Of a stretch of DNA of 64,000 nucleotides, positions 54,101-64,000 are shown one piece after another. The stretch covers positions 1-64,000 of the forward strand of contig JALBUN010000015.1 of assembly GCA_025174535.1 (NCBI GenBank), read 5' to 3'. The stretch comes from Cantharellus purpuraceus (lineage: Eukaryota > Basidiomycota > Agaricomycetes > Cantharellales > Hydnaceae). The notes under the pieces are model-generated. The model did no database searches. It was given only the letters and a program-made list of their open reading frames with translations, and was not told the origin of the DNA. Numbering within the stretch: position 1 is the first letter of the stretch; each line of letters starts with the position of its first letter. The position numbers were made by a program, and so were the translations under genes.

Positions 54101-55330
54101 TGGATATTCACGTACAACGGTGCCCCTCTCTCTTGGGCCTCGAAGAAACAAACATGCGTTTCATGATCATCGATGGAATCCGAACTGATTGCAGGATCGT
54201 TCGCTTCAGCAGAGGGGATATGGTTGATAAGATTGGGACAAGATTTTGTTAAGAAAAGATATGGAGGGGTGTTGTGGGTGAGTGTAAAATGATGGTGAGG
54301 GATGGTGGCGAAGTAGATTTTGAATAGGGGAGCAATTACTGCAAGGATGCAGATATATGCGGGGTCGATGGAAAGATATTGTTTAGTAGAGTAATGTTAC
54401 CAAATATCAGAATATTTGGTTAAGAACTAGGACTTCTGCAAAATATTTGAGCAGAAATGGGAATAGCAACACTTCGAAAAAGTGTTTGCTAAATAGAAAT
54501 GGATGTAATGATCCAAATCGTTCGTAATTTGAGATAGAAATAGTTGATGCAATATCCTAATGGGATATGCAAAAGATTTCCAATCGAATAGGTCGTTTAG
54601 GAGTTATTCCAGGAACGACAGAAAGTTGACACAAGCTGTTTGTTTGCAGCTTGGAAGGGATTAAGAGTAGTGAATCTCCTTTTTGATACTCATACACAGT
54701 TGTAGTTAATATACAATTTGACAATCACATGATAAAAAAGCCTTTTAGTAAGATTGAAACATATGATAAAAGAAATGATGTGGATACTGATAATATGTGG
54801 TGTCATGGGGAAAAACTTTTTACAGAGAAAGGAGTTTTTACCCGTTTGACTTGAGGTTTATGACGAATGAAAATCATCATAATACCTCCATTTTTGAGTA
54901 GTAGCCACCCCCGTAGAACGAAAGGATGGCTCACAAAATAAAATCGAAAAACACCTTCTCCTCATCCCTTAATCAAAAAATTCCCAAACTTTTCACAACT
55001 TTTTCTTATCATAAAACTCCCCCTTCTTGCTCCAATAGATTGTAATATTCCTTGAATAAATTCTTGACAGATTTCACGCATGTTTTCGCTCCAATCCCAG
55101 TCTTCACTGACAACCAGTCTTTCCTCATGTTCGCCAACAACGACATCAGTAATAATCGAACCAAACACATCGATACGCACTATCACTATGCACGTGATCA
55201 AGTTTCAAAAGGAAACATCGTATTACATTATATTCCCACACACATCAACCCTGCCGACATCTTGACTAAGCCACTATCTCCACGCAAGCATCAGCAATTA
55301 CTCGCTTTGCTCGGCATCTGCTGTGCTTGA
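51128..55330 (+). pseudogene. pol: Copia-1 pol (protease, integrase, RT, RNase H)
   Basis: Same frame as gag. The protease motif LWFMDSA is present twice because of a 24-bp tandem duplication (51,200-51,247). Integrase: HHRLAHASYSTIDK ... CMNCPYGKQ (zinc finger), DLCGPFELSIGGYRYFITWI, RTDNGGEY (about 52,050) and TPEHNGISERYNR. RT: GFSQIPGIDFNETYSPTI, QIDIKGAYLNGILEETVYM, GWYVDDGLLA (about 53,530, intact YVDD). RNase H: GFTDADFAGDVNDRKSTTGW, then TGA at 54,164, where Copia-2 has Arg (CGA to TGA). The last part resumes after the nested LTR at 55,070 (FTDNQSFLMFANNDIS, KHIDTHYHYARDQV, PADILTKPLSPRKHQ) and ends at TGA 55,328-55,330, followed by GGGGGC. Confidence 0.92.
54247..55069 (+). mobile_element. 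Copia-2-family solo LTR nested in Copia-1
   Basis: TGTTAAGAAAAGATATGG...TTCTTGACA on the plus strand, 823 bp, nearly identical to the Copia-2 LTR at 62,406-63,226; its sense strand is therefore minus. Flanked by GATTT (54,242-54,246 and 55,070-55,074). The RNase H frame resumes directly behind it. Confidence 0.95.
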
Positions 55331-55337
55331 GGGGGCG

Positions 55338-56069
55338 TGTTATTTGGAAGACCAGACTTCTAGGGAACAGAGGGGGAACAGAGGGGATAGGAGGAATAGG
55401 AGCACATAGGAGGCTCAGGAGGTTGAGGGGGAGGTAGGAAAGCAAAGGGAAATGGTTAGGAGGGAAGAGGAGAAGCCCCTGTAAGCTCCACAGACATCAG
55501 AACATTCTCCTATATTTCTTTTATATTTTATTTCGTCATTTTTTCCCTATTGGCTCCACCCCCCATTTCATTTTTATCACAGGTTTCTTTCCCATGTTTC
55601 AAATGACACAGAACTTTTATCACGAGTTATTAGCATGCATATCTTGTATAAAACACGCCTAGATAGATATGCAATGGACCAGAGAATTTACTCTCACTTG
55701 TTTTTGTTGACTGTGTCTGAACTATTTGTTTCTGGAATAACTCCAGAACGAACGTGTATTTCTACAATCCTTTGCATACTCTTCCAGAGTATTGCAACAT
55801 ATATTCGAATCCCAGTTTGCGAAGCCTAAGCTCCACTGGTTGATTTTCTATTAAGCATTTACTCTCGTTCGAGTCATCTGCTCCTGATCCCTGCTTAAAT
55901 TGTCGATATCTAGATGAAGATCACACCAAATCCCATCAAACTTCGTAGGAAGATACTACTCAAGTATATCTTCAATTCGACTATGCATACATCCAGCTCC
56001 CATCACCCCTCTGTCTCTATTCAAAATCTACTCTCCACACACCCCCAGCAAGGCGAAATTTTTTCAACA
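55338..56069 (+). repeat. Copia-1 3' LTR
   Basis: Identical start and end to the 5' LTR, preceded by the purine tract GAGGGGGCG (55,329-55,337) and followed by the duplicated target CATAC. Confidence 0.93.
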
Positions 56070-56420
56070 CATACTTTACAAGCCAACCTTTGGCAAGCAC
56101 TCTAGCCAGTGCACCGATGAGGGTAAACGTCAGGCTAGTACACCATAGATAATTCACATGCAAGTACAAAGTGGATAGAGTGAAGGAAGATCTGGACACG
56201 TTTAAAGAGCAGAAAAGCAGTAGCATGCTTTGTGGCTCTGCCTGCAATCCTTTCCGCCCCTAGATAAGGAAAGCAATCAGAATTCCAACGGATAGACCGG
56301 CCTGAGGCACGTCAGACTTTGCCTGTGAGCCGACGAAACTCTGGACTCATGGATACCAAAAGGGTGTCATGGCCACTCTGCCATCACTTCACCAATCCCT
56401 TGTTCTCGGCCTCCGTTTCC
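56070..56420 (-). pseudogene. DUF6535 gene of locus 3, N-terminal half
   Basis: Minus-strand reading contains HVNYLWCTSLTFTLIGALAR followed by VLAKGWLVKY, the membrane helix and following segment typical of DUF6535. It ends exactly at the Copia-1 insertion; the frame continues at 49,346 if the element and one CATAC are ignored. Upstream (56,250-56,420) a hydrophobic stretch (GLSVGILIAFLI) and stops suggest further decay. The first exons are not identifiable. Confidence 0.7.
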
Positions 56421-57175
56421 TTCATGTAGAATGACCATATGGGTACATCAGGGTGATAATGAGGCATATGAGCTGTCACTTATCTCGGCAGGATCAGACT
56501 CTGAGGTGGTGGCGGAAATGTCGTGGGACGGAGGGTTAGCATGAGCAAGGGTGTCTCAATACAGCAGTAATTCAAGGACAATGTGAGGTGATGGAACCAA
56601 GACCGGCACAGACCTTCATGGTTGTGTTCCTGGCCTTCAACCTGGCACGACTTGAGTATGATTCATTGGATGTATACCGCAGGGCTACGCAGACAGACCT
56701 TGCCTTGCTTAAATATGGTCAGAGCGAAGATGCCTGATATCAGGCTATGAAACGATCGGCGCGGCGCTTCAGTGTTATATTTCTGGGCTTCAGCCTCTGG
56801 CAAGTCAGACGGGTGCTAGTAACCAATGTCGATAGTATCAGCCATCACATGTGCTGCAGGACCACACACATTCACTTGCTCAGACATGGAGGTTAGATGC
56901 TAAGATAGTGAAACGCCAGTATTATGTGGCCACAACACTTCTTTGCATTCAAACTTCGAAGACGACCTTATTCTTTCTTTCAGCCAGAATGAGTGTTTCC
57001 AGTCATCTCGAAGTCCGTCTGCGGTTCCTGCGCACATCGCGTAAAGTGCTGAAATTTTGCTATTCTTCAACCATATGCATGTCGATGGCAATATTCTCTT
57101 GAATTACACTTCACAATCGGCCTCCCACCCTTGCATATTCTCCACAAAGTCAAGTGTGGTGGGTGTAGTATAGGA
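56421..57175. other. Unassigned sequence
   Basis: No recognisable protein motif on either strand. A plus ORF at 56,851-57,102 and its antisense shadow lack features. It may include upstream exons or the promoter of the DUF6535 gene, but I cannot show that. Confidence 0.35.
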
Positions 57176-57689
57176 TGTTGTAAACCATGCGTACAGGCTT
57201 ATTCTGTTCCCGCCAACATACACAACCACTCATTCATCTCTCGTCACAAGCTCCATATCACATTCCAAATACTATGCTCTGTCCGATCACCAGTCATGAG
57301 GCTAGATCATATTATCATTGCCTACACAAACGACTGCCTGCATGATATATCCCTGCATACAGTCAGGAGTCATGGATCCATATGCCAAGTCTTTTATCTT
57401 TGTAACTAGCTATTCAATTCTATCTCCTATTTCTCATTCATATTGATTATCACCCCCTCTATGTCTAATATCACCTGATCCTCATGTCCAATCCTCATCG
57501 CTTTATACCTCCTACCTGATCATATACAAAACACAGTCTATTTTCTATTCTATTTCACTCATGTGATATAGATACTTCATGTATGATCTGGATTCCAAGA
57601 TCATTTTCACATGTATAAGTATACCTACTACAGATATGTATTTCTCCAGTCAATCTGAGTCATTGTACTCACTGACTCACGTTTGTCTC
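57176..57689 (-). mobile_element. LTR-R family, copy 3, truncated
   Basis: The reverse complement aligns with LTR-R copy 1 (for example 'ttggcatatggatcc' against 'ttggcatatgggtcc', and 'gactggaga' near 57,640). The plus-strand left end TGTTGTAAACC corresponds to the LTR 3' end. The 5' part is cut where the Copia-2 3' LTR fragment starts. Confidence 0.65.
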
Positions 57690-57983
57690 TGATGTGGATA
57701 CTGATAATATGTGATGTCATGGGGAAAAACTTTTTATAGAGAAAGGAGTTTTTATCCGTTTGACTTGAGGTCTATGACAAATGAAAATCATCATAATACC
57801 TCCCTTTTTGAGTAGTAGCCACCCCCGTAGAACGAAAGGATGGCTCACAAAATAAAATCGAAAATCACCTCCTCCTCATCCCTTAATCAAAAAATTCCCA
57901 AACTTTTCACAACTTTTCCTTATCATCAAACTCCCCCTTCTTGCTCCAATAGATTGTAATATTACTTGAATAAATTCTTGACA
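57690..57983 (-). repeat. Copia-2 3' LTR, truncated
   Basis: Minus strand starts TGTCAAGAATTTATTC directly after the purine tract and matches the first 294 bp of the 5' LTR. It then stops at the junction with LTR-R (57,689). Confidence 0.88.
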
Positions 57984-57990
57984 TGCCCCC

Positions 57991-60900
57991 TCAAGCACAG
58001 CATATACCAAGAAGCTTGAGTAAATGCTGATGCTTGCGTGGAGATAATGGCTTTGTAAGGATGTCGGCAGGGTTGTTATGTGTAGGAACATAATGAAGGA
58101 CAATGTTTCCATTCGCAATCTGATCATGAGTGTAGTGATAGTGTGTGTCGATGTGTTTTGTGCGAGTATTACTGATATCATTGTTCGCGTATGCGATAAA
58201 AGATTGATTATCAGTGAACACAGGAATTGGGGTGAACGGAAGTGTGAAATCTGCTCCCAATTTGATCAACCATATTCCTTCTGTAGATGCAAATGACCCT
58301 GTGATGAGCTCCGATTCCATTGAAGATCTGGTGACGCAAGTTTGTTTCTTCGAGGCCCATGAAATAGGCGTGCCATTGTAAGTGAACATCCAGCCGGTAG
58401 TGGATTTTCGGTCGTTTACATCGCCAGCGAAGTCCATGTCTGTAAATCCAGCTAGGTTGTGGGCATATCCTTCCATGCCTTTGCCGTCCCTCTTATAGAG
58501 TATGCCAAGATCTGATGTATGCATTAGATACCTGACAATCCTCTTGATGGCCTCCCAATGCTCGGTTGTGGGATGAGAGGTGAACTGAGCGCATCGATTG
58601 GAGGCGTATGCAATATCCGGTTGAGTAGATACTGAGCAGAAGTTGATTGAGCCAATGAGTGACGCATATGGGACATCGATTTCATCATTTGAATCGGTGG
58701 ATTTCCTGAGATCGTGTGATATATCCATCGGGCTATTGATGGATTTTCCGGATGAAATTTTGAAACGTTTCGCAATGTTATGAATGAAGGCAGGTTGGGA
58801 AATATGAATGGATCCATTGGTTCAATCTCTGTAGATTTTAATGCCCAATAGACGTGTCGGCTCACCCAAATCTTGAATTTCAAAAGAATTACTGATCTCC
58901 TCGACAAGTTTGTCCATAGATTCTTTTGTACGTGTTGCCAACAACCCATCATCTACATACCAGCCAGCAATTTCAATATTTCCTGGTCCATCTGATCGGA
59001 AAAAGACTGTTTCATCGGCTAGTCCAGATCTAAATCCGAGCTTCTCCAATTTGGATTTGAGTGTTTGATGCCACACACGTCCAGACTGTTTGAGGCCGTA
59101 GATACCTTTATTGAGCTTGCAAACAGAGTTTTCATTCCCTTTGATGATAAAGCCTTCAGGTTGATGCATATATACGTCTTCCTCGAGTATACCATTTAAG
59201 TACGCCCCTTTAACATCCACTTGGCATAATTCAAGATCATTTTGAGCTGCAAGCGCGAGAATGAATCGAATAGATGTGAATCAGATAGTGGGTGAATATG
59301 TTTCATCATAATCGATGCCAGGGATCTGAGAAAAGCCTTGAGCTACGAGTCTAGCTTTAATGGTGTAAGCTTGTCCCAGATTATCTTTTTTGACACAAAA
59401 GACCCATCTATTTCCGAGGATATTGGTATCACTCGGTTTATTAACGAGTGTCCATGTATTGTACTTTGATAGATTCTTCATTTCATCTTGACAAGCTCTT
59501 CTCCACTCATCTGCATGTGGAGAATTCATAGCGTCTTGATAGTTTGATGGCTCATCATCCGCCAAAGTAACGAAGATTTGCTCAGTTCGTTCAAGAGCCA
59601 TTGTGCCCTCTGATAGGGCAGATAACTCTGTATACAATGCTTTGACTCATTTACCTCGTCCATAAGTGACATTTGATGGATCGAGCCAGGCGCCTCTTTC
59701 AAAGTCCTTGGGTGCATATATGCGGTCTTCCTGCGATTCTTCCGATTCTTCAGCTTCTCTCGTTTCAGCTTCTCTTTCAACTTCTTCAATCTCAATTTCT
59801 CTATCCGGTTCCTCAAATTCGGATGCAAATGGAAGTTCGTGATCATCTGTCCAACGAGTTCCAGGAGATGGTGTGTCGATTGGAGTGATATGAGTGATGA
59901 TATCCTTTTCCCAGAGATTTGGGAGGTCATCATCATCAGTGGCATGGATAGTTACTCATTCAACATGATTTGACTCATCAAAAATCGCATCGCAGCATTT
60001 CATGATTGTTCGCATGCGTGGGATCCATACTTTGTAAGCCTTTGAATTGTCGAAGTAACCAACAAATATTCCCTCAATCGACCTAAAATCTCCTTTCTTC
60101 CGGATCTGTTTGGGTACAAGAACCCAACATTTTATGCCATAAGTCTTGAGCCAATCGATGCGGGGTTTTCTACCCCAAAATGCTTCGTATGGAGACATTT
60201 GAATGCGTGAGTGCAGGAGGCGGTTTTTGACGAAGTTTGTAGTATGCACTGCCGAGACCCAGAATTTAAATGGTAGTGATGAGTCGTGTAGTAAGGTTAA
60301 TGCGCCCTCTTGAAGCATTCGATTATATCGTTCGGCGACCCCATTATGCTCTGGAGTATACGGTGAAGTCGTTTCGTGTATTATACCGAGCTCACCGCAT
60401 AATTGCTCGAATTCATGTCCAATATATTCACTGCCATTATCTGTTCGAATTCGTTTCACCTGTGTATTCTTCTGCCTTGAAATCCATGATAAAAATCTCT
60501 TGAATGAATCTGTAACAGTCTTGCATTCCTTGTTCTTCAGGAACTCGATGCTCGCGTATCTTGTCTTCAAATTGATCCAGGTAATAAAATACCTGTATCC
60601 TCCTATAGATAGCTCAAATGGGCCACAGAGATCCGAAACGACAATCTCTCCAATATCATTTGGGATCTCCTCAATCTTCTGGAATGGAGCGCGAGTTTGT
60701 TTCCCGTATGGACAGCTTTGACATAGGACTGTCTCATCAAAATTTATTTTTGAAGGAAGACCGATGGCTGTATTATTCTTCAACATTTTATCGATCGTGG
60801 AGTAGCTTGTATGCGTGAGTCGATGATGCCAAATGGTGGCATCTGTAGATTCAATGAATGAATGAACTTGATTATCACCAATTTCAGGAGGTTTGTCTAT

Positions 60901-61128
60901 GAAAGCTTTGAATGCGAATAGATTATTGATCTTTGAACCCTGTGCAATAATGGCGTTGTCCATAAACAAAAACGAATGAGTCTTTGTGAATGATACGTTC
61001 ACATTGGCATTGGTGATTCGTCCAACCGATAAAAGATTCACTTGAAGCTTCGGCACATATACTACATCCAGTAGAGTGAATGATGCATCATCAACATCAT
61101 CAGATGTGATTGTGATGTTGATATTCCC
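57991..61128 (-). pseudogene. pol: Copia-2 pol
   Basis: In frame with gag-protease. Integrase: HHRLTHTSYSTIDK ... CQSCPYGKQ, DLCGPFELSIGGYRYFITWI, RTDNGSEYIGHEF, TPEHNGVAERYNRM. RT: GFSQIPGIDYDETYSPTI, VKGAYLNGILEEDVYMHQPE, GWYVDDGLLA. RNase H: GFTDMDFAGDVNDRKSTTGW, MESELITGSFASTEGIWLI, KHIDTHYHYTHDQI, ending at TGA 57,991. The frame is interrupted only by TGA codons at 59,956, 59,647, 59,281 and 58,822 (plus 61,129 at the gag-protease border). I find no frameshift. Where Copia-1 aligns cleanly it has Arg at these sites. Confidence 0.93.
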
Positions 61129-62367
61129 TCATTGATTCGCAGTGAATGATTCTCCACTGGTGGTTTCAATGATGAGAGGGGGAACCGTATACATTGTGTC
61201 AAAAAGGTTTTTCCTCCCACATATATGACTGGATGCAGCTGAATCCATAAACCAGAGATGGGAGTCATTTTCCATTGACGAAAATGCAGAAGTGCTAGTA
61301 GATACAACCACTTTTGGTGTCGGTGAAGAATTGGCACTGGATATATGCGCCATGAGAGCAATGTTCGGCTTCTTTTGTCCAGTAGGCTTGGCTATAGATG
61401 GAGTCGATGATTTAGGTAGAATGGATTGATGAGTTTGAACTATGGGTTGACTCTGATTATTCCAAGGTGCCCTGCCCTCCATATGGCCTCCCGGTGCATA
61501 ACATCTAATAGATGTATGTCCGCGTCTTCCACAATTTGTACAATGGAGATTCAAATAGGAGTTTACTTGATGAGAGAAAGTTGGACCAGTAGTAGAAAAT
61601 TGATTGGCAGGTGGTGTGGAATCAATGTGTCGACGATTTTGGGGAGAATAGGGAGTAGGATCGCTATTTCGATTTTGTGATGAAGATTTAGCAGAAAATG
61701 CAGTAGAGGTTTGAGTAGAGAACTCAAGAGCATTAATATTAGCTTCATGAGCTTCCAATTTCTGCTCGATTTGATTGATATCCGTATGAATCATCTGAAT
61801 TGTTTGAGCGATTGGTCTCCAAGACTCGGGTACATTGCGCAAAATGGTGGCAGCATGTGTCGAGTCTGGAATCTTTTCTCCCATTTTATCAAGCTGATTC
61901 CTGTATTCTCTCATCACTGTCAGATAGGAGCTGACAGACTGGCCTTCAACCATATGATAACTCTCATATCTCATCCGAATGATACTGATCTTGCTTGGAT
62001 CCTTGGACTCGAATTTATTCGTGAGTATTGACCATGCAATCGTAGCTTGATCCATTGTATCAATGGCGCTTTGATATTCAGAGGAGATGGTTAAGAGAAG
62101 TTGGTTGTATGCGGCATTATTCCGATCATGCCATTTGATAATAGCTTGTTGGAGTGGGGTTTGTCCTACAAGTTGAACGCCTTCAATATTCATGAGAGTA
62201 ACTTTTGCCACTGTTGGTAACTCGTCTGTCCCCAGAATAGTCGCATAGAGTCCCCTGTCACGAGCTGTAGCAAGCAATTCTCTCTTCCATGGGACCCAAT
62301 TGTCTCTACTCAGCTTTGGCCTGATTTCCCTGAATTTATGAACATCATGCTTTTGTGGCTGAGCCAT
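61129..62367 (-). pseudogene. gag-pro: Copia-2 gag and protease
   Basis: 412-codon ORF starting MAQPQKHDVHKFREIRPKLS, with the zinc knuckle CTNCGRRGHTSIRC at about 61,540-61,500 and the protease motif SHLWFMDSAASSHICG at about 61,260-61,210 (single copy, unlike Copia-1). It ends in TGA 61,129-61,131, where Copia-1 has CGA (ANK-R-G). This shows that gag and pol are one frame in the ancestral element. Confidence 0.92.
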
Positions 62368-62390
62368 TATGACGTTTCAATCGAAGAGTC

Positions 62391-62405
62391 TGAGACTCTT
62401 AATCG
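62391..62405 (-). other. Copia-2 primer-binding site, tRNA-Lys(CUU) anticodon-arm type
   Basis: The plus strand reads TGAGACTCTTAATCG immediately next to the 5' LTR, the same core as in Copia-1. The element RNA strand is the complement and would pair with the anticodon arm of tRNA-Lys(CUU). Confidence 0.7.
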
Positions 62406-63226
62406 TGTTAAGAAAAGATATGGAGGGGTGTTGTGGGTAAGTGTAAGATGAAGGTGAGGGATGGTGGCAAAGTAAATTTTGAATAGGGGAGCAATTACTG
62501 CAAGGATGCAGATATATGCAGGGTCGATGGAAAGGTGTTGTTTATTAGAGTAATGTTACCAAATATCAGAATATTTGGTTAAGAACTAGGACTTCTGCAA
62601 AATATTTGAGCAGAAATGGGAATAGCAACACTTCGAAAAAGTGTTTGCTTAATAGAAATGGATGTAATGATCCAAATCGTTCGTAATTTGAGATAGAAAT
62701 AGTTGATGCAATATCCTAATGGGATATGCAAAAGATTTCCAATCGAATAGGTCGTTTAGGAGTTATTCCAGGAACGACAGAAAGTTGACACAAGCTGTTT
62801 GTTTGCAGCTTGGAAGGGATTAAGAATAGTGAATCTCCTTGTTGATACTCGTACACAGTTGTAGTTAATATACAATTTGACAATAACATGATAAAAAGCC
62901 TTTAGTAAGATTGAAACATATGATAAAAGAAATGATGTGGATACTGATAATATGTGGTGTCATGGGGAAAAACTTTTTATAGAGAAAGGAGTTTTTACCT
63001 GTTTGACTTGAGGTTTATGACGAATGAAAATCATCATAATACCTCCATTTTTGAGTAGTAGCCACCCCCATAGAACGAAAGGATGGCTCACAAAATAAAA
63101 TCGAAAATCACCTCCTCCTCATCCCTTAATCAAAAAATTCCCAAACTTTTCACAACTTTTCCTTATCATAAAACTCCCCCTTCTTGCTCCAATAGATTGT
63201 AATATTACTTGAATAAATTCTTGACA
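62406..63226 (-). repeat. Copia-2 5' LTR
   Basis: Plus-strand reading TGTTAAGAAAAGATATGG...TTCTTGACA, 821 bp. Nearly the same as the solo LTR at 54,247-55,069; differences seen by eye are small indels and a few substitutions. Confidence 0.92.
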
Positions 63227-63421
63227 TCTAAGTCAGACTCCATCTCCAAAATCTTGGACACCGGTATTAGTGAGGGCGCAGCACATAAGCTGAAGCCAAG
63301 TCCGTTCCGACCCCCACGATGTGCTCTGACTCTGACCCAACCTCCGACCCAACCTCCGACCCAACCTCCGACCCAACCTCCGACCCAATCTCCAATCCCC
63401 AATTGGACCTAGTGCATAACA
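63227..63421 (+). mobile_element. Gypsy LTR 3' fragment
   Basis: Last 195 bp of a Gypsy-family LTR, from 'tctaagtcagactcc' to 'tagtgcataaca', with the 12-bp repeat 'ccgacccaacct' in four or five copies (63,335-63,390). It joins the Copia-2 LTR on the left and an epoxide-hydrolase remnant on the right. Confidence 0.85.
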
Positions 63422-63882
63422 AAGGTGCACTCAAGAAATAGCTCATAGAGGACAGAAGGGCACCTGATAAGGTATCAATCCATTAGCCTCCTGACATCAT
63501 TTAGGACAAGCACCTGAAGTCATTCAAGGCAGGTGGTTGGTACGCACCAATGAATTGGTACAGAAGCCTGATGCAAGGCACAATGAGTGAGGGTGACAAA
63601 GGTGAGGCTTATTATATTTCTATTGTACCCTTGTTCACGTCAATCTTATGTCACCTTAGCCATTCCTAAGGAGTGCTACAATATTACATACCCAGTTCTT
63701 ATGGTTGTCACTCTTCTGGATACTATTTGTATCCCAGCTATGGCAAAGGCTGTCATGACAGCCATGTGCACAAATGCAACAGTGTGTTAGCTAGACACTG
63801 GTCACTGGGCTATGCTTGAGAAGCCCCATGAGCTTAATGCCTTCATTGACGAACTCTTGGGGGGCTTGTCAGTTGAAATATG
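63422..63882 (+). pseudogene. Epoxide hydrolase (alpha/beta-hydrolase), C-terminal remnant
   Basis: Exon-like blocks joined by two probable GT-AG introns (63,473-63,504, short, and 63,602-63,659): KSFKAGGWYAPMNWYRSLMQ, then ECYNITYPVLMVVTLLDTIC, then LDTGHWAMLEKPHELNAFID. These match the C-terminal part of fungal epoxide hydrolases, including the acid Asp in LLDT and the catalytic His in GHW. The N-terminal nucleophile region is missing. Stops (TAG at 63,439 and 63,787) disrupt the frame. The enzyme would hydrolyse epoxides to diols; this copy cannot. Confidence 0.72.
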
Positions 63883-64000
63883 ACTGCATAGACAATGTGA
63901 TGCATAACTAAATGGGACTTAATCAGGGCCGAGTAGGCTTAGGAACTGATTATATGCAGTTAAATGGGCCATGGTAAGATCATCAGTAAAATACTACACC
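63883..64000. other. 3' flank, nothing recognised
   Basis: AT-rich sequence after the hydrolase stop. No motif seen. Confidence 0.4.

Larger units (their letters stand above)
49347..56069 (+). mobile_element. Copia-1: complete Ty1/Copia element with TSD CATAC
   Basis: Two LTRs (729 and 732 bp), primer-binding site, gag, pol, purine tract, and the 5-bp duplication CATAC at 49,342-49,346 and 56,070-56,074. It is inserted in a DUF6535 gene. A solo LTR of the Copia-2 family (54,247-55,069) interrupts its RNase H. Youngest large element here: the LTRs differ by five substitutions (four at CpG) and three small indels. Two in-frame stops and the nested LTR make it non-autonomous. Confidence 0.95.
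57690..63226 (-). mobile_element. Copia-2: Ty1/Copia element, minus strand, 3' LTR truncated
   Basis: 5' LTR at 63,226-62,406, primer-binding site 62,405-62,391, one long gag-pol frame 62,367-57,991, a purine tract (TTGAGGGGGCA), and a 294-bp remnant of the 3' LTR (57,983-57,690). Protein sequence is close to Copia-1, while the LTRs are unrelated. No target duplication can be tested because the 3' LTR end is missing. Confidence 0.93.

Noticed and set aside
57991..62367. Reassignment of TGA to arginine, which would make Copia-2 and Gypsy-1 fully open
   Set aside because: TGA is also the genuine end codon of both copia pol genes (55,328 and 57,991). Sibling copies keep CGA or CAA at the same sites, and CpG transitions explain the pattern without recoding.
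1..64000. CRISPR arrays, operons, riboswitches, tRNA or rRNA genes
   Set aside because: Repeats found are minisatellites or transposon ends. Spliceosomal introns and eukaryotic retroelements show nuclear fungal DNA, and no tRNA cloverleaf was noticed by eye.

Overview
The window is a transposon graveyard from the nuclear genome of a filamentous basidiomycete. Small GT-AG introns of about 50-70 nt, DUF6535 membrane-protein genes and Ty3/Gypsy chromoviruses fit an Agaricomycete. The style of the DUF6535 sequences recalls Boletales, but that is recall and not a database result. I see no rRNA, tRNA, CRISPR array or prokaryotic operon. Host genes appear only as remnants: an MPS1/TTK-type kinase, three loci of DUF6535 or associated Ser/Thr/Gln-rich genes, and the C-terminal part of an epoxide hydrolase.

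Layout. 1-5.76 kb: nested LTRs and two copies of a 565-bp inverted-repeat element (MITE). 5.76-7.83 kb: broken Ser/Thr-rich host gene on the minus strand. 8.1-15.2 kb: Gypsy-1, with gag, protease, RT, RNase H, integrase and chromodomain on the plus strand and a convergent antisense gene at its 3' end. 15.2-18.5 kb: copia LTR fragment and the 3' half of Copia-3. 18.9-27.0 kb: mosaic of Gypsy fragments broken by a MITE and three solo LTRs. 27.0-28.4 kb: LTR-B with an array of TGASTCA sites. 28.4-30.6 kb: MPS1 pseudogene. 32.3-38.3 kb: Gypsy-3 in the opposite orientation, with the same antisense gene. 38.6-45.7 kb: DUF6535 / Ser-Thr-Gln-rich locus hit by a MITE and a solo LTR. 47.9-49.3 and 56.07-56.4 kb: the two halves of a DUF6535 gene split by the complete Copia-1 element at 49,347-56,069. 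57.2-63.2 kb: LTR-R fragment and Copia-2 on the minus strand. 63.2-64.0 kb: Gypsy LTR fragment and epoxide-hydrolase remnant.

Main observations. First, the Gypsy chromovirus family carries an antisense gene between integrase and the 3' LTR. It encodes a charged ER/K-type helix, a Zn(II)2Cys6-like cysteine cluster and a basic C-terminus, and it is present in three separate copies. Second, decay is dominated by CpG transitions. In-frame stops in the elements are almost all TGA where a sibling copy has CGA or CAA; Copia-2 is one 1,459-codon frame broken only by five TGA codons. Third, at least nine insertions can be ordered from exact target-site duplications and in-window empty sites, including insertions into two host reading frames. 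Fourth, two copia families with unrelated LTRs share a primer-binding site matching the anticodon arm of tRNA-Lys(CUU), which suggests half-tRNA priming.

All alignments were done by eye within the window. Family names come from recognised motifs, and no database was searched.
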